From: Bacteroidota bacterium
GTDB lineage: Bacteria; Bacteroidota; Bacteroidia; Chitinophagales; Saprospiraceae
DNA length: 64,000 nucleotides
Direction: 5' to 3'
Assembly (NCBI GenBank): GCA_017858735.1
Contig: JAFMBH010000003.1
Coordinates: forward strand, 58,712-122,711
This document shows positions 20,647-29,690 of this stretch, in pieces. How positions within the stretch are numbered: position 1 is the stretch's first letter; each line of letters begins with the position of its first letter. The translations under genes were made by a program, and so were the position numbers. The notes under the pieces are model-generated. The model had not been told where the DNA came from. It searched no databases and saw only the letters and a program-made list of their open reading frames with translations.

Positions 20647-20751
20647 GATTAAAAATGGATACAGGTCTAAAATTTCGGAGTAAACTGTCAAAGCACTTCA
20701 GCAGGAAATCTCATTCTGAAGATTTAAATAGTTGGATATTTTAATATAAAT

Positions 20752-20907
20752 TTATCTAATAAGAACCCAATGACCAATTCTTATAGGTGTATTAGATATT
20801 AATATATTTGATACGAGGCTAGTTGAATATTTATTTTTAATGAGTCCGTCTATCGAATTGTCTATTTTTTTAATAAAAGAGCCAAAGGTGGAAGCCCCAA
20901 TGGTCAT
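20752..20907 (-). CDS. Possible 51-residue small protein downstream of the toxin gene
   Basis: An ATG-started frame below the track's size limit encodes 51 residues beginning MTIGASTFGSFIKKIDNSID. It begins 22 bases after the DUF3368 stop on the same strand, so it could be the third gene of the toxin-antitoxin transcript. I recognise no family and see no ribosome site; it may equally be a chance frame or a remnant in an otherwise empty 283-base gap. Confidence 0.2.
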   Translation of the reverse strand: MTIGASTFGSFIKKIDNSIDGLIKNKYSTSLVSNILISNTPIRIGHWVLIR

Positions 20908-20933
20908 AAGCCTTTTATTAGACGAAGGCTTAT
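20906..20933. other. Stem-loop at the end of the toxin gene
   Basis: ATAAGCCTT / AAGGCTTAT forms a perfect 9-bp stem with a 10-base loop and overlaps the DUF3368 stop codon. There is no T run on either side, so it is not a convincing intrinsic terminator; it could stabilise the 3' end or be an element border. Confidence 0.3.
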
Positions 20934-21385
20934 TCGCCAGCCAGCTTTAAAATAAGTAATTCTAACTGTTCGGTAATTCTGAAATTAGTAGATTTTATTT
21001 TAGATAGTATAGGTTTTATTGATGGAATTATTCCAGCAAGTTTAGCGTCTACTAAAACTCCTATAGTACCAATTATTGTTAAGCCAAGTTGATGTGCAAA
21101 TTTTCTTCCTTTGAGATCATCAATGATCAGAAGGCAATTATCTAACTCAATAGCCAAGGCAATAGCACTTGCTTCACCTTTATCTAATGAAGCTTCAATT
21201 ATTGATTGATAATTCTTATTACAAGGTTCTTTAATTTCAATCCAGGGAGGAAGTAGTCCACCAAATTCTCCTGCTACTTCCGATGTCGTTGTTATATTTC
21301 CGAATAATTTATTTAGGATTGAAAGTTCACCAATGATGTCTAATAGAATAAGGCAACTAGTGTCAGAGATGATAGTTCTGCGCAT
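20930..21385 (-). CDS. DUF3368 PIN-like nuclease, probable toxin
   Basis: 151-residue PIN-fold protein of the DUF3368 family, which is repeatedly found with UPF0175 proteins as a toxin-antitoxin pair. Acidic residues expected in the PIN active site are visible: ISDTSCLILLD (Asp8), DKGEASAIALAIE (Glu near 72) and IIDDLKGRKFA (Asp near 93-94). The expected activity is RNA cleavage, inferred from the fold. Its start overlaps the end of the UPF0175 gene by 23 bases, which enforces coupled translation in the antitoxin-first order usual for such modules. Confidence 0.82.
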   Translation of the reverse strand: MRRTIISDTSCLILLDIIGELSILNKLFGNITTTSEVAGEFGGLLPPWIEIKEPCNKNYQSIIEASLDKGEASAIALAIELDNCLLIIDDLKGRKFAHQLGLTIIGTIGVLVDAKLAGIIPSIKPILSKIKSTNFRITEQLELLILKLAGE

Positions 21386-21599
21386 TCTTGATGTCTTTTT
21401 CTAGTTCCATTTCAGGATATTCAAAAATCGAAACTCCATAGTTTCCTAAAAGTTCCATGAATGTCCGCTTAGAGTAACCAGCAAGCTCAGCAGCTTGACC
21501 TAAAGACAATGATCCCTTTTCATAAAGCTTAGCTGCAAAAAGAGTTTTAGCTTCCCTTTCATCGAGATTATCAGGTATTTCGAGAGTCATTGTTTTCAT
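21363..21599 (-). CDS. UPF0175-family small protein, probable antitoxin
   Basis: 78-residue protein with the UPF0175 signature: a short beta start (MTLEIPDNLDERE), a helical core and a helix-turn-helix-like SLGQAAELAGYSKRTFMELLG. Such proteins precede PIN/DUF3368 genes and are thought to neutralise the nuclease and bind the promoter. It overlaps the downstream toxin gene by 23 bases. A near-consensus promoter (21604-21635) ends only four bases before its ATG, implying a leaderless or nearly leaderless transcript. Confidence 0.82.
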   Translation of the reverse strand: MKTMTLEIPDNLDEREAKTLFAAKLYEKGSLSLGQAAELAGYSKRTFMELLGNYGVSIFEYPEMELEKDIKNAQNYHL

Positions 21600-21603
21600 A
21601 TTT

Positions 21604-21635
21604 CAAATGTAAGAAAAATTGCTAAGAGTTTCAAA
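21604..21635 (-). promoter_or_regulatory. Consensus Bacteroidota promoter of the toxin-antitoxin pair
   Basis: On the minus strand TTTG (21635-21632), 20 bases, then TACATTTG (21611-21604) matches TTTG-N19-21-TAnnTTTG exactly. The start ATG (21599-21597) follows the -7 box by four bases, so transcription should begin at or next to the start codon. Confidence 0.7.
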
Positions 21636-21815
21636 TAAAAGGAGTTTCAGTGAACTTACAACAAAATTCGTAACTGCAAGAAACGGCTGTTGTAGTAGTA
21701 ATTTCTCTTCTTTTTTTTCAAATTTTACCATAGAAAGTTGATTATATCTATTGGCTTATTGGTAAAAATCTGGGGTCTTTCTAAAACGATGTAAAACGGT
21801 GTTTATTAATCCATT

Positions 21816-23255
21816 TTATTCATTAATTATAGCGTCAGCTTCAACTTCCACGAGGTATTCATCCCCTATTAATTTAGCCACCACCAGGGTATTTGTTGGA
21901 TTAATCCCTTCAAACCTTTTACCATGTACCCGTGCAATGGCTTCCCAATGCTGTACATCCGAAACAAAAATCCTTGTTCTGACTACATCCCTCATGGTGG
22001 CATTCATTGATTTTAGAGCACCTTCTATTTTATCCAACACAAAGTGCATTTGAGAATCAGGACTATTGCCACCTATAACCAATGAACCCTGCGTTGCGGT
22101 AGTACCTGAAACAAACACATGATTTCCCTTTTTTACCGCCCGCGAATAACCTGCAAAAGCCTCCCAAATAGTACCACTTGAAGCACTATATCTGCCATTT
22201 CCCTCGTCCATCACTTGAAAAGCGGGTGGAAATGAAGCAATATGCTGGCTTAAATCGCCAGAAGCCGTCAGAAAAGGAGGATATCTATATTCATCTCCAC
22301 AATCGCCGTTTACAGATTTGAATTCATTGATTAAAGCAGCAATTTCCATTTTAGATTCCTCATCTAATCCCATTTTACTTACCTGTTTATTCTCAGCAAT
22401 ATGTTCTAACTCCCCTAACCTTGCTCCAATAATGACTGAATTACAATGAAACTCCTCCTTAATATACAAGGAAGCAAGCTGGGCTATGGATAAATCTAAT
22501 TTTTTTGAAATGGCATCTAATTGTTTAAGTAAGTCTTGAAATTGATTCCAATCACAAACCTCCTCTTGAAATCTTTTATACTTCATTAAAGACCAGGTAG
22601 GTAAATTTTCTACGGAAGGCTCTACTTTTCCCAACCATTTATTTGAAAAAAAACCTCCTGCCACGGTGCCATAACAAAGAACCCTTACCTGATTTTCCAA
22701 ACAATACGGAATCATTTTATTGACAGCCCTTTGATCAAAAAGAGAATGAGAAATTTGATTGGAGACAATGGGTATGTTGGAATCAATAGCCATTTTCAAA
22801 TGAACTGTATCCATATTAGTTACCCCTAACGCATTAATATAGCCTTCCTTTCTCAGGTCATCCAGATAAAACAAGGTTTCAATCCAGGAGGGATCTGTGT
22901 AATCCCAGGCATGAAATTGAAGTAAATCGAGTTGATCTACTTGTAACCTGTTTAAAGCCAATGTCACAGCATCTTTAACCATATCTTTTGAATTATGGCC
23001 AGGTTTAGGTACCCATTTGGTAGCCAAAACAGGTAAAGATTTACCTTCCTCTTTTCTTTTTTTATATAAAAGACCAGCAATAATTTCTGCAGAACCATAA
23101 TGGTCAGCCATATCGAAAAAATTCAAGCCTGCATCCAAATATGCCTCCATATTTTCAACTACAGAGGCAGGATTGAAGGTTGCATTTTTCCGCTCGATAT
23201 CGGCAATTTGCCATAATCCAATGATAACCGGTGGAATATTTATGCTCATAAACAA
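21816..23255 (-). CDS. Aldo/keto reductase fused to a RidA-like domain
   Basis: Two-domain protein of 479 residues. Residues about 1-325 form an aldo/keto reductase: catalytic Asp and Tyr in FFDMADHYGSAE (about 48-53), Lys in LATKWVP (about 78), His in LLQFHAWDY (about 114), and a C-terminal NADPH-site-like SVIIGARLGELEHIAEN. Residues about 350-479 are a YjgF/YER057c/RidA domain (HVFVSGTTATQG, VVRTRIFVSDVQHWEAIARVHG, VEVEADAI). By hand alignment the substrate arginine of true RidA enamine deaminases is Asn here (NPTNTLVVAKL), so this half may bind rather than deaminate. It is monocistronic. The fused pair suggests a reductase acting on an aldehyde or imine handled by the RidA half. The start could be three residues on (MSINIPP) or two. 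Confidence 0.85.
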   Translation of the reverse strand: MFMSINIPPVIIGLWQIADIERKNATFNPASVVENMEAYLDAGLNFFDMADHYGSAEIIAGLLYKKRKEEGKSLPVLATKWVPKPGHNSKDMVKDAVTLALNRLQVDQLDLLQFHAWDYTDPSWIETLFYLDDLRKEGYINALGVTNMDTVHLKMAIDSNIPIVSNQISHSLFDQRAVNKMIPYCLENQVRVLCYGTVAGGFFSNKWLGKVEPSVENLPTWSLMKYKRFQEEVCDWNQFQDLLKQLDAISKKLDLSIAQLASLYIKEEFHCNSVIIGARLGELEHIAENKQVSKMGLDEESKMEIAALINEFKSVNGDCGDEYRYPPFLTASGDLSQHIASFPPAFQVMDEGNGRYSASSGTIWEAFAGYSRAVKKGNHVFVSGTTATQGSLVIGGNSPDSQMHFVLDKIEGALKSMNATMRDVVRTRIFVSDVQHWEAIARVHGKRFEGINPTNTLVVAKLIGDEYLVEVEADAIINE

Positions 23256-23446
23256 ATTATTTTTTCCTTAAAATGTTTTACTCTTTTCAGATTTAAACTA
23301 TTAACAATCAATTATTAACATATATATTTTATCTGAAAAATCCCAAAAAATTTCCTCATATAATATTCTCAGAAAATTTTAATACTATATTATCTTTAAA
23401 ATATTCAAAAGAATAAATAAATTTATAAAATAATTACTCTCAGTTG

Positions 23447-24922
23447 TCACCCCTCGGGAAGTTCCTCAAAATGGGATTTCCCATTTTTATTTTTAAGCCA
23501 GAATAGATAAAACCAGACACTTCCCATAGTCATAACGATTAACCAAACCCAGGTCGCTTTAAAATACCAATGACTAAGAGAACTATTTAAATCCTTTATG
23601 GTATGAAAGACCATTAAAATGGATAATAAAAAGACACCTAACAACGCCAATAAGGTTCTAATTTTTGGAAATTGATAGCCTAACATATTAGCTGAAAGCG
23701 TTTTATTCTTTAGGGGTAAAAATACCACTGAAAGACAAATAAGAATAAAATTCACCAACATGGAAGTGACCATAATATCAATACCTAGAAAAATATCCCC
23801 GGCAAAATGACACCCTAAAATACCCAGGGCAGAAATGAAGGAACTAAACATGATGGCACTTTGAGGTGTCTTCGTTGTTTGATTTACCTGGGCAAAAACA
23901 GGATTTATAATACCATCTTTTGCCCAGGCGAAAACCAATCTTGAAACAGATAAAATCATTCCAGGCAAATCGTTCAATAAAGCAATGGCAGCACCTGATA
24001 GGATAATAGCTGACCAAAATGGATTTAATAAGATGGAAAACAACCCTGGTGCAGTCAGATCTTTTTGTTTTGCTTCCTCCGCAATGTACCACCAGGGAAT
24101 AGAATGATAAACAGCCGCTGAAAAAACAAAGTAATATAATCCTACCAGGGAAATAGCTAAAATAATAGCCTTTGGTAAATTCTGATATGGATTTTTAGCT
24201 TCACCGCCTGCCTGAGCTATGGAATCAAAACCTATAAAACTGGCAAATAATATGGAAGCACCTGTAAAAAGAGTTTGCCAGGAAAATACCAATACTGGTT
24301 TTTCTGATAACGGCTGCCCTGTTTTTTCCAATAAAGCTTTTGTAAAATCTGTATTATCATAATAAAATCCAAAAAAGATCACAATACCACCTAAAATGAA
24401 CATTAGGAACATGAGCGGAATTAAGGTATTTGTATAAAATGCACCTCCCTTAATATTTGTAAAAGTAAAAAAAACCAGAATGGCCATAGCTAAAAATAAT
24501 CTTACATAAGGTATGGTTAAAAAAGCACCTATTTCTACAAATCCGAGGGCATTGAAAAAATCTCTAAAAAAGGGAATCGTAACAAAAGCAACCACACCAA
24601 TAACCAAACTAAGACCAAACCATTGGGAGAAACTCGCTGCAAATCCGACGTATGGATGCAGGCTTCTGCTTGCATAAATGTAACTGCCTCCAGCCCTTGG
24701 CATGGCCGATGCCAGAGCGGCATAAGAAAGGGCAGCAAAAAGAGCGGGTACTGCGGCCATTAAAAAAGCAACTAATACATAAGGTCCTATGCCAGGAACA
24801 TTCTTTTGAATCATTATGGGAACCACATAAATAGAGGCACCGACCATAGAGCAAATACCCGTAGCCGTTAAGGTTAAAAGATTTAAATGTCTGTCCAGTC
24901 CATTGGATTCCTCTTTTTTCAT
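23447..24922 (-). CDS. APC-family amino acid permease
   Basis: Inner-membrane transporter of the amino acid-polyamine-organocation superfamily; 491 residues with about twelve hydrophobic segments. The first segment has the typical LTLTATGICSMVGASIYVVP (TM1 with a Gly-rich break where substrate binds), and SFIGFDSIAQAGGEAKNPYQNLPKAI is the conserved TM6-7 region of the family. The substrate is not recognisable. It lies between the reductase-RidA gene (191-base AT-rich gap with nothing recognised) and the divergent FISUMP gene; no operon partner is evident. Confidence 0.88.
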   Translation of the reverse strand: MKKEESNGLDRHLNLLTLTATGICSMVGASIYVVPIMIQKNVPGIGPYVLVAFLMAAVPALFAALSYAALASAMPRAGGSYIYASRSLHPYVGFAASFSQWFGLSLVIGVVAFVTIPFFRDFFNALGFVEIGAFLTIPYVRLFLAMAILVFFTFTNIKGGAFYTNTLIPLMFLMFILGGIVIFFGFYYDNTDFTKALLEKTGQPLSEKPVLVFSWQTLFTGASILFASFIGFDSIAQAGGEAKNPYQNLPKAIILAISLVGLYYFVFSAAVYHSIPWWYIAEEAKQKDLTAPGLFSILLNPFWSAIILSGAAIALLNDLPGMILSVSRLVFAWAKDGIINPVFAQVNQTTKTPQSAIMFSSFISALGILGCHFAGDIFLGIDIMVTSMLVNFILICLSVVFLPLKNKTLSANMLGYQFPKIRTLLALLGVFLLSILMVFHTIKDLNSSLSHWYFKATWVWLIVMTMGSVWFYLFWLKNKNGKSHFEELPEG

Positions 24923-24997
24923 TTAATTTTACTTTCTTGCAAAATAATATGAATCCTTCTTTTAATAAAATTAAAAGCCTTTTAATTATTTTTTTAT

Positions 24998-25597
24998 ATG
25001 ATTCGACCGCCAGAAACCATTATTATCGGAGAACAGGAATGGATGAGTAGCAATCTGGACGTAAACTCCTTTAGAAATGGATTGCCCATTCACCATGCTG
25101 TCAATGAAGAAGAATGGGAATATGCTGCAAAGAACCATTTACCCGCTTATTGCCTTTATGAAAATAACCAGACATTAGATTTGATTTTCGGAAAATTATA
25201 TAATTACTACGCGGTAATTAATGAAAATGGTCTGGCTCCGGCAAACTTTAAAATTCCGTCTATCAATGATTGGACAGATTTGGCTGCTCATTACGGAGGA
25301 TTAACAGAAGCTGGAACTCATTTGAAATCAATAGATTGTTGGGAAAGTGGCACTTCTGATGTATCAGTATTACATGAATTATGTCTGTTTAACGGATATC
25401 CAGGTGGCCTCAGATATCCCTTGGGATATTTCGATTTAGCTAATTCTAATGGCTTTTGGTGGACAATAAATGACTATGACCTTGCAAACGCAATGGGAAT
25501 AAACTTATACTACGACGATACCATGCTTTTAAAACGGCATTATTCGAAAGGAAGCGGATTTTCTGTACGTTGCATAAAAATTACTGCTGTATCTTAG
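24998..25597 (+). CDS. FISUMP-domain protein without signal peptide
   Basis: The 199 residues are essentially one FISUMP domain (Fibrobacter succinogenes major paralogous domain): IGEQEWMSSNLDVNSFRNG, FGKLYNYYAVI, KIPSINDWTDLAAHYGG and the ending GSGFSVRCIKI. Function of the domain is unknown. Most such proteins are exported lipoproteins; this one has no signal peptide, and an in-frame TAA shortly upstream of the ATG rules out a longer start. It therefore appears cytoplasmic or exported by another route. Its last 17 bases overlap the convergent RND permease gene. Confidence 0.8.
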   Translation: MIRPPETIIIGEQEWMSSNLDVNSFRNGLPIHHAVNEEEWEYAAKNHLPAYCLYENNQTLDLIFGKLYNYYAVINENGLAPANFKIPSINDWTDLAAHYGGLTEAGTHLKSIDCWESGTSDVSVLHELCLFNGYPGGLRYPLGYFDLANSNGFWWTINDYDLANAMGINLYYDDTMLLKRHYSKGSGFSVRCIKITAVS

Positions 25598-28500
25598 GTG
25601 GAATCAATTTATAAATTACCGGAGTGAATATTCTGGACAGTAAGGTCGAACTTATTAGCCCTCCAATAATTACAATCGCCAAAGGTGAAATAAGCGGATT
25701 AGTTGACAGTGCGATAGGAATAAGGCCACCGATAGCCGTTAAAGAAGTTAATATAATAGGTAAAAATCGAATTTCACCCGCTTCTCTGATGGCTTCGTCT
25801 AATGATTTCCCCTCTTCCCTTAACTGATTGGTAAAATCGACCAGTAAAATAGTGTTTTTAATTTCAATACCCGCCAAAGCGATCAAACCTACCACGGCAA
25901 CAAAAGAAAGCGAATTATCCGTCAACCATAAGGCTGTTAATGCGCCAACCATACCTAAGGGAATAACGCTCAAAACGATGATAGTACTTTTAAAGGTTTT
26001 AAACTCCAGCAGTAAAATACCAATAAATAGAAAAACAGTAAGGATTATAATCACCGTAAATCCACTAAATGATTCTTGTCTTGTTTCATATTCACCCCCC
26101 ATAACATAGGTATAACCTACAGGCATAGTGAATTGATCCATTTTAGCCATTACATTTTTAATAACCTCATCATTTAAGTACCCTTTATTAATAAACGCCG
26201 AAAGAGAAACCATCCTTGTCTTATCCAAATGATTTATCGATAAGGGAGAAGACTCGAGTTCCAGATGAGCAAACTGCGTTAACGGAATGGCTTTACCTTT
26301 AACATTTTCCACAAAAAGCGTCTTAAAAACGTCTAAATCAATAGGCCCGGCTTCCTTTTTCTTAATAATAATCTGGTAATCTTCACCATCATCATCGGAC
26401 ATAATACCTATTGGAATACCTGACAAAGCCAAACGAAGGGTTTTATCGATAGACACTATAGGAATACCAAGTATGGCAGCTTTTTCTTTATTTATTTTAA
26501 CTCTCAGGTCTGTTTGAAGATTACTGACAGGATTATTTACATAAATAGTACCGGGGACACTTTTTATCAGATTTTCTATTTTAAAGGCTAAAGCTCTCAA
26601 GGAATCCAGATTATCCCCTAATAATCTGACCTCCACTGGAGCAATGACGGGTGGACCTTGCTCAAAATTATTAATCTGTATTTTGGCACCATGAAAAGGC
26701 GTCCATTCTTGTCTTAAAGAGTCAATAAGGAATAACTTTCTTTCAACCGGCGTATCATCATTTAGTTGAACAAAAATTTCTGCGAAATTTGGTTTTTTAA
26801 TGGATCTAATCTCATTGTAATATATTTGTGGATTTCCCATACCCACATTGGTGGCATAATATTGAACATCATCTAACTTGGCCAGTTCCTTTTCAATAAA
26901 CCCCGAAAGGGTATCTGTATTCTTAATATTAACCTGAGCTGGGGGCGTAATCCTAATGAAAAATTGAGGTTTTTCGGAAGCGGGAAATAAACTAAATCCA
27001 ATAACGGGTATTATTTGAAGCGAAGCAAAAAAGACCAGTAAAACAAAGACCATGGACATAAAAGGTCTTTTTAAAGAAACTTCAAGAATAGGAGCATAAC
27101 TTCTACTGATTCCTTTTTTCAGCACTCTCATGAAAAAATTTCCATCGGAATGTTCTAAATTCTTTTTGAGTAAAATATTTGCCAGGAAAGGTATAATAGT
27201 TAGTGAAACAACCAATGAGGCCAAAACGGAGGCAATAATACTTATGGGTAATGACCTAATGAACTCCCCCGAAGCCTCAGGAAGAAAGATCAGGGGAAGA
27301 AATGCAATAATTAAGGTAGCTGTACATCCGACGACTGCGGTACCAATCTGTGAGGTAGCTTTTAGCACCGCATCTTTCCGACTATACCCATTTAACATCC
27401 ATCTTTCAATATTTTCTATAACTACAATACTATCATCTACTAACAGTCCGAGAGCAACTACAAGGCCAACAATACTTAGCTGATTTAAACTAAAACCGAG
27501 ATAATTCAAAATAATAATACCTATCGACAAAGAGAGAGGTATTGAAATCATCACAATAATTGCGGGTCTGATACCTAAAGGAAGTAAGGTAATAGCGACT
27601 AATAAAATCGCCCAGATAAAATCGAAGCCTAATCCTGAAAGTCTTTTTTGAACCACCTTTGCCTGGTCAAAATGACTAATCATATCAATATTGTTAGGCA
27701 AGGAACTTCTAAATCTTTCTAAAACAGGCTGATAAGCCAGTTGGGTGGCTGCGATATTCTCTCTTGATTTTTGAGCAGCCACCACAAAAATTCCTCTATG
27801 TCCGTTTAATCTGGTAATATGATCTCTTTCAGCAAAAGTCATAGTTACTGTAGCTATATCTCTGAGTTGGATATTCCTATTATTTGCTGTGAACACCAAG
27901 GTATTTTGGATATCTTCTACTTGCTTAAAATTTCCACTTGATTTAACATTAAAATATCTGTTTCCCACATCTATACTTCCCGAGGGAATATTGGCCAATT
28001 CACTTTGGAGATTATTCAACACCACCTGTTGGGAAACGCCAAGGCGCGCCATGCGTTCAAAATCCAAAGATATTTGAATTTGTTCTTCGGGTAAACCAGC
28101 AATTTCAATATTTTTTAAGGAGGGTATTTTTTCTAAAGCCTCGGCAAGAACATCGGCCTCTTTTTTTAATTGCTTCCAGGTAGCAGTCTCCGAAATAAGC
28201 GCCGTTTGAATAACATTTACATTTGAGGGGCTCACTTTTTCCACGGTAGGAAGAGGCATATCAGCAGGAAGCTTTCCTTTTAGCGCTGATAATTCACGAA
28301 TAAGCTCTTGATATTTTTCATTTACATCTACTCCATACTTAAATTCAACTCTGATTACGGCATAACCGTCACCGATAATACTTTTTAACCTGCGAATATT
28401 TTCGAGACCATATAAGGCCTTTTCCATGGGTTTAATCACTAATTCCTCAATATCTACCGGACTGGTTCCCGGATAAATAACGGTCACTGGAAAAATGGGT

Positions 28501-28625
28501 GCGTTCAATTCCGGATCTTCTGCTCGGGGCATATTGATAACGGTAAAAGCCCCAATTACAGAGATGAGCAAAAAAACAATGAGTGTAAAAGGGTAATTTT
28601 TTACCGCGAATTCAGTGATTTTCAT
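25581..28625 (-). CDS. RND efflux permease (operon 2)
   Basis: Second proton-driven RND pump of the window, 1014 residues, from a different branch than the operon 1 pump. It starts MKITEFAVKNYPFTLIVFLL with TM1; VVALGLLVDDSIVVIEN (about 395) has the paired aspartates and GIEIKNTILLVDFTNQ (about 923) the TM10 lysine. The opening PRAEDPELNAPIFPVTVIYPG resembles RND proteins often annotated with general efflux rather than metal export, and no Met-rich metal-binding segments are visible. It is last in the operon, 13 bases after the adaptor stop. Confidence 0.92.
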   Translation of the reverse strand: MKITEFAVKNYPFTLIVFLLISVIGAFTVINMPRAEDPELNAPIFPVTVIYPGTSPVDIEELVIKPMEKALYGLENIRRLKSIIGDGYAVIRVEFKYGVDVNEKYQELIRELSALKGKLPADMPLPTVEKVSPSNVNVIQTALISETATWKQLKKEADVLAEALEKIPSLKNIEIAGLPEEQIQISLDFERMARLGVSQQVVLNNLQSELANIPSGSIDVGNRYFNVKSSGNFKQVEDIQNTLVFTANNRNIQLRDIATVTMTFAERDHITRLNGHRGIFVVAAQKSRENIAATQLAYQPVLERFRSSLPNNIDMISHFDQAKVVQKRLSGLGFDFIWAILLVAITLLPLGIRPAIIVMISIPLSLSIGIIILNYLGFSLNQLSIVGLVVALGLLVDDSIVVIENIERWMLNGYSRKDAVLKATSQIGTAVVGCTATLIIAFLPLIFLPEASGEFIRSLPISIIASVLASLVVSLTIIPFLANILLKKNLEHSDGNFFMRVLKKGISRSYAPILEVSLKRPFMSMVFVLLVFFASLQIIPVIGFSLFPASEKPQFFIRITPPAQVNIKNTDTLSGFIEKELAKLDDVQYYATNVGMGNPQIYYNEIRSIKKPNFAEIFVQLNDDTPVERKLFLIDSLRQEWTPFHGAKIQINNFEQGPPVIAPVEVRLLGDNLDSLRALAFKIENLIKSVPGTIYVNNPVSNLQTDLRVKINKEKAAILGIPIVSIDKTLRLALSGIPIGIMSDDDGEDYQIIIKKKEAGPIDLDVFKTLFVENVKGKAIPLTQFAHLELESSPLSINHLDKTRMVSLSAFINKGYLNDEVIKNVMAKMDQFTMPVGYTYVMGGEYETRQESFSGFTVIIILTVFLFIGILLLEFKTFKSTIIVLSVIPLGMVGALTALWLTDNSLSFVAVVGLIALAGIEIKNTILLVDFTNQLREEGKSLDEAIREAGEIRFLPIILTSLTAIGGLIPIALSTNPLISPLAIVIIGGLISSTLLSRIFTPVIYKLIPPKIQQ

Positions 28626-28638
28626 ATTATATAACTAA

Positions 28639-29685
28639 TTAGGGCTTTATAATAATAGCGGCACCGTCCTTTAAATAAGGACCACCCTCTATGACTAAGT
28701 AGGTATTTTTATCAAAATCAGCCGCAGTCCAGGCGCCAATTTTATCGAAGCCGGCTATTTTTATCAACCTCTTTTTTACCACCTTTTTGTCGGTAGTAAT
28801 GAAAATAAAGCCATCATTTTGATTGGCATCAAGCAAGGCAGAAAAAGGGATACGATATACTTCAGTACCCTTGGTTGGCGTAATCACAGCCTTCCCAAAC
28901 ATGCCGCTGGCCAATGAAACATTACCCATATTGAGCGGTTTAAGCTCCACGGTCAAGGTGCCAGAAAAGGGATCTACCAAGGCAGACTTCCTGACTATTT
29001 TAGCAGGTACAGCAGTTCCATTTTCAAACTGAATGGTGGCAACCTCTCCTATATTTAAAGTTTGCCATTGATAATCTGACACCCCTGCTTTTAACACCCA
29101 AGCCGTATTTCCAGCAATATCATTGGCTAAGAAAACAGGAGAACCAGGACCTACTACCTGCCCCACATCGGCTAATTTTTTTAAAATAAAGCCACCGGCA
29201 GGAGCTTTAATAGAAGAAAACTGGCCGTTAAAGGTGGCCGTTTTATTCTGCTCTTTCGCCAATGCCAAAGCTGATGTAGCATTCTGGAATTGTTCCAGCG
29301 TGGCCACACTATCCCTATATAAATTTTTGACTCTAGTCAAATCTCTTTCTGCCTTTTCCAAACCAATTTTAGTCATCTGGATTTGACTTTGGATGTCCAA
29401 AGGGTCTAATGTAGCCAAAACCTGACCTTTTTGAATGACGTCGCCCTCCTTAACAAGAACAGACTGAATGATACCGCCCAGTTTAAAGGAGAGATATCTT
29501 TCATTTTCAGTAGTAAAAACACCTGATAACAAGTAGGATTCTCTTATTACTTCCTTTTTCAAGGTTACAATGGTAACCGGAATATTCTTATCTACTATTT
29601 TGTTTTCGGCTACGGGACTTTCATTCTTACAACCAGCAAGCTGTATAATTATTCCAATAAAAATGATTTGGAGAGATCGTTGCAT
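28639..29685 (-). CDS. RND periplasmic adaptor lipoprotein (operon 2)
   Basis: Membrane fusion protein of 348 residues. It has a lipoprotein signal ending LAGC (Cys19), so it is anchored by lipid, unlike the adaptor of operon 1. The lipoyl halves FKLGGIIQSVLVKEGDVIQKG and KAPAGGFILKKLADVGQVV flank a hairpin of about 60 residues. Adjacent barrel domains are typical. It lies 5 bases after the tolC-like stop and 13 before the permease start, so the three are co-translated. Confidence 0.92.
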   Translation of the reverse strand: MQRSLQIIFIGIIIQLAGCKNESPVAENKIVDKNIPVTIVTLKKEVIRESYLLSGVFTTENERYLSFKLGGIIQSVLVKEGDVIQKGQVLATLDPLDIQSQIQMTKIGLEKAERDLTRVKNLYRDSVATLEQFQNATSALALAKEQNKTATFNGQFSSIKAPAGGFILKKLADVGQVVGPGSPVFLANDIAGNTAWVLKAGVSDYQWQTLNIGEVATIQFENGTAVPAKIVRKSALVDPFSGTLTVELKPLNMGNVSLASGMFGKAVITPTKGTEVYRIPFSALLDANQNDGFIFITTDKKVVKKRLIKIAGFDKIGAWTAADFDKNTYLVIEGGPYLKDGAAIIIKP

Positions 29686-29690
29686 CCTTT

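Noticed and set aside
20647-20929. tRNA, insertion-sequence end or attachment site in the gap after fabG
   Set aside because: No cloverleaf, terminal inverted repeat or flanking direct repeat could be found; only the stem-loop and small frame listed.
23256-23446. Riboswitch or small gene in the AT-rich gap between the reductase-RidA and permease genes
   Set aside because: No stable structure, promoter match or open frame of note was seen.
25581-28625. Metal-efflux (CusA-type) assignment for the operon 2 permease
   Set aside because: No Met-rich or His-rich metal-binding segments and no metal regulator; the TetR context fits drug or lipid efflux better.
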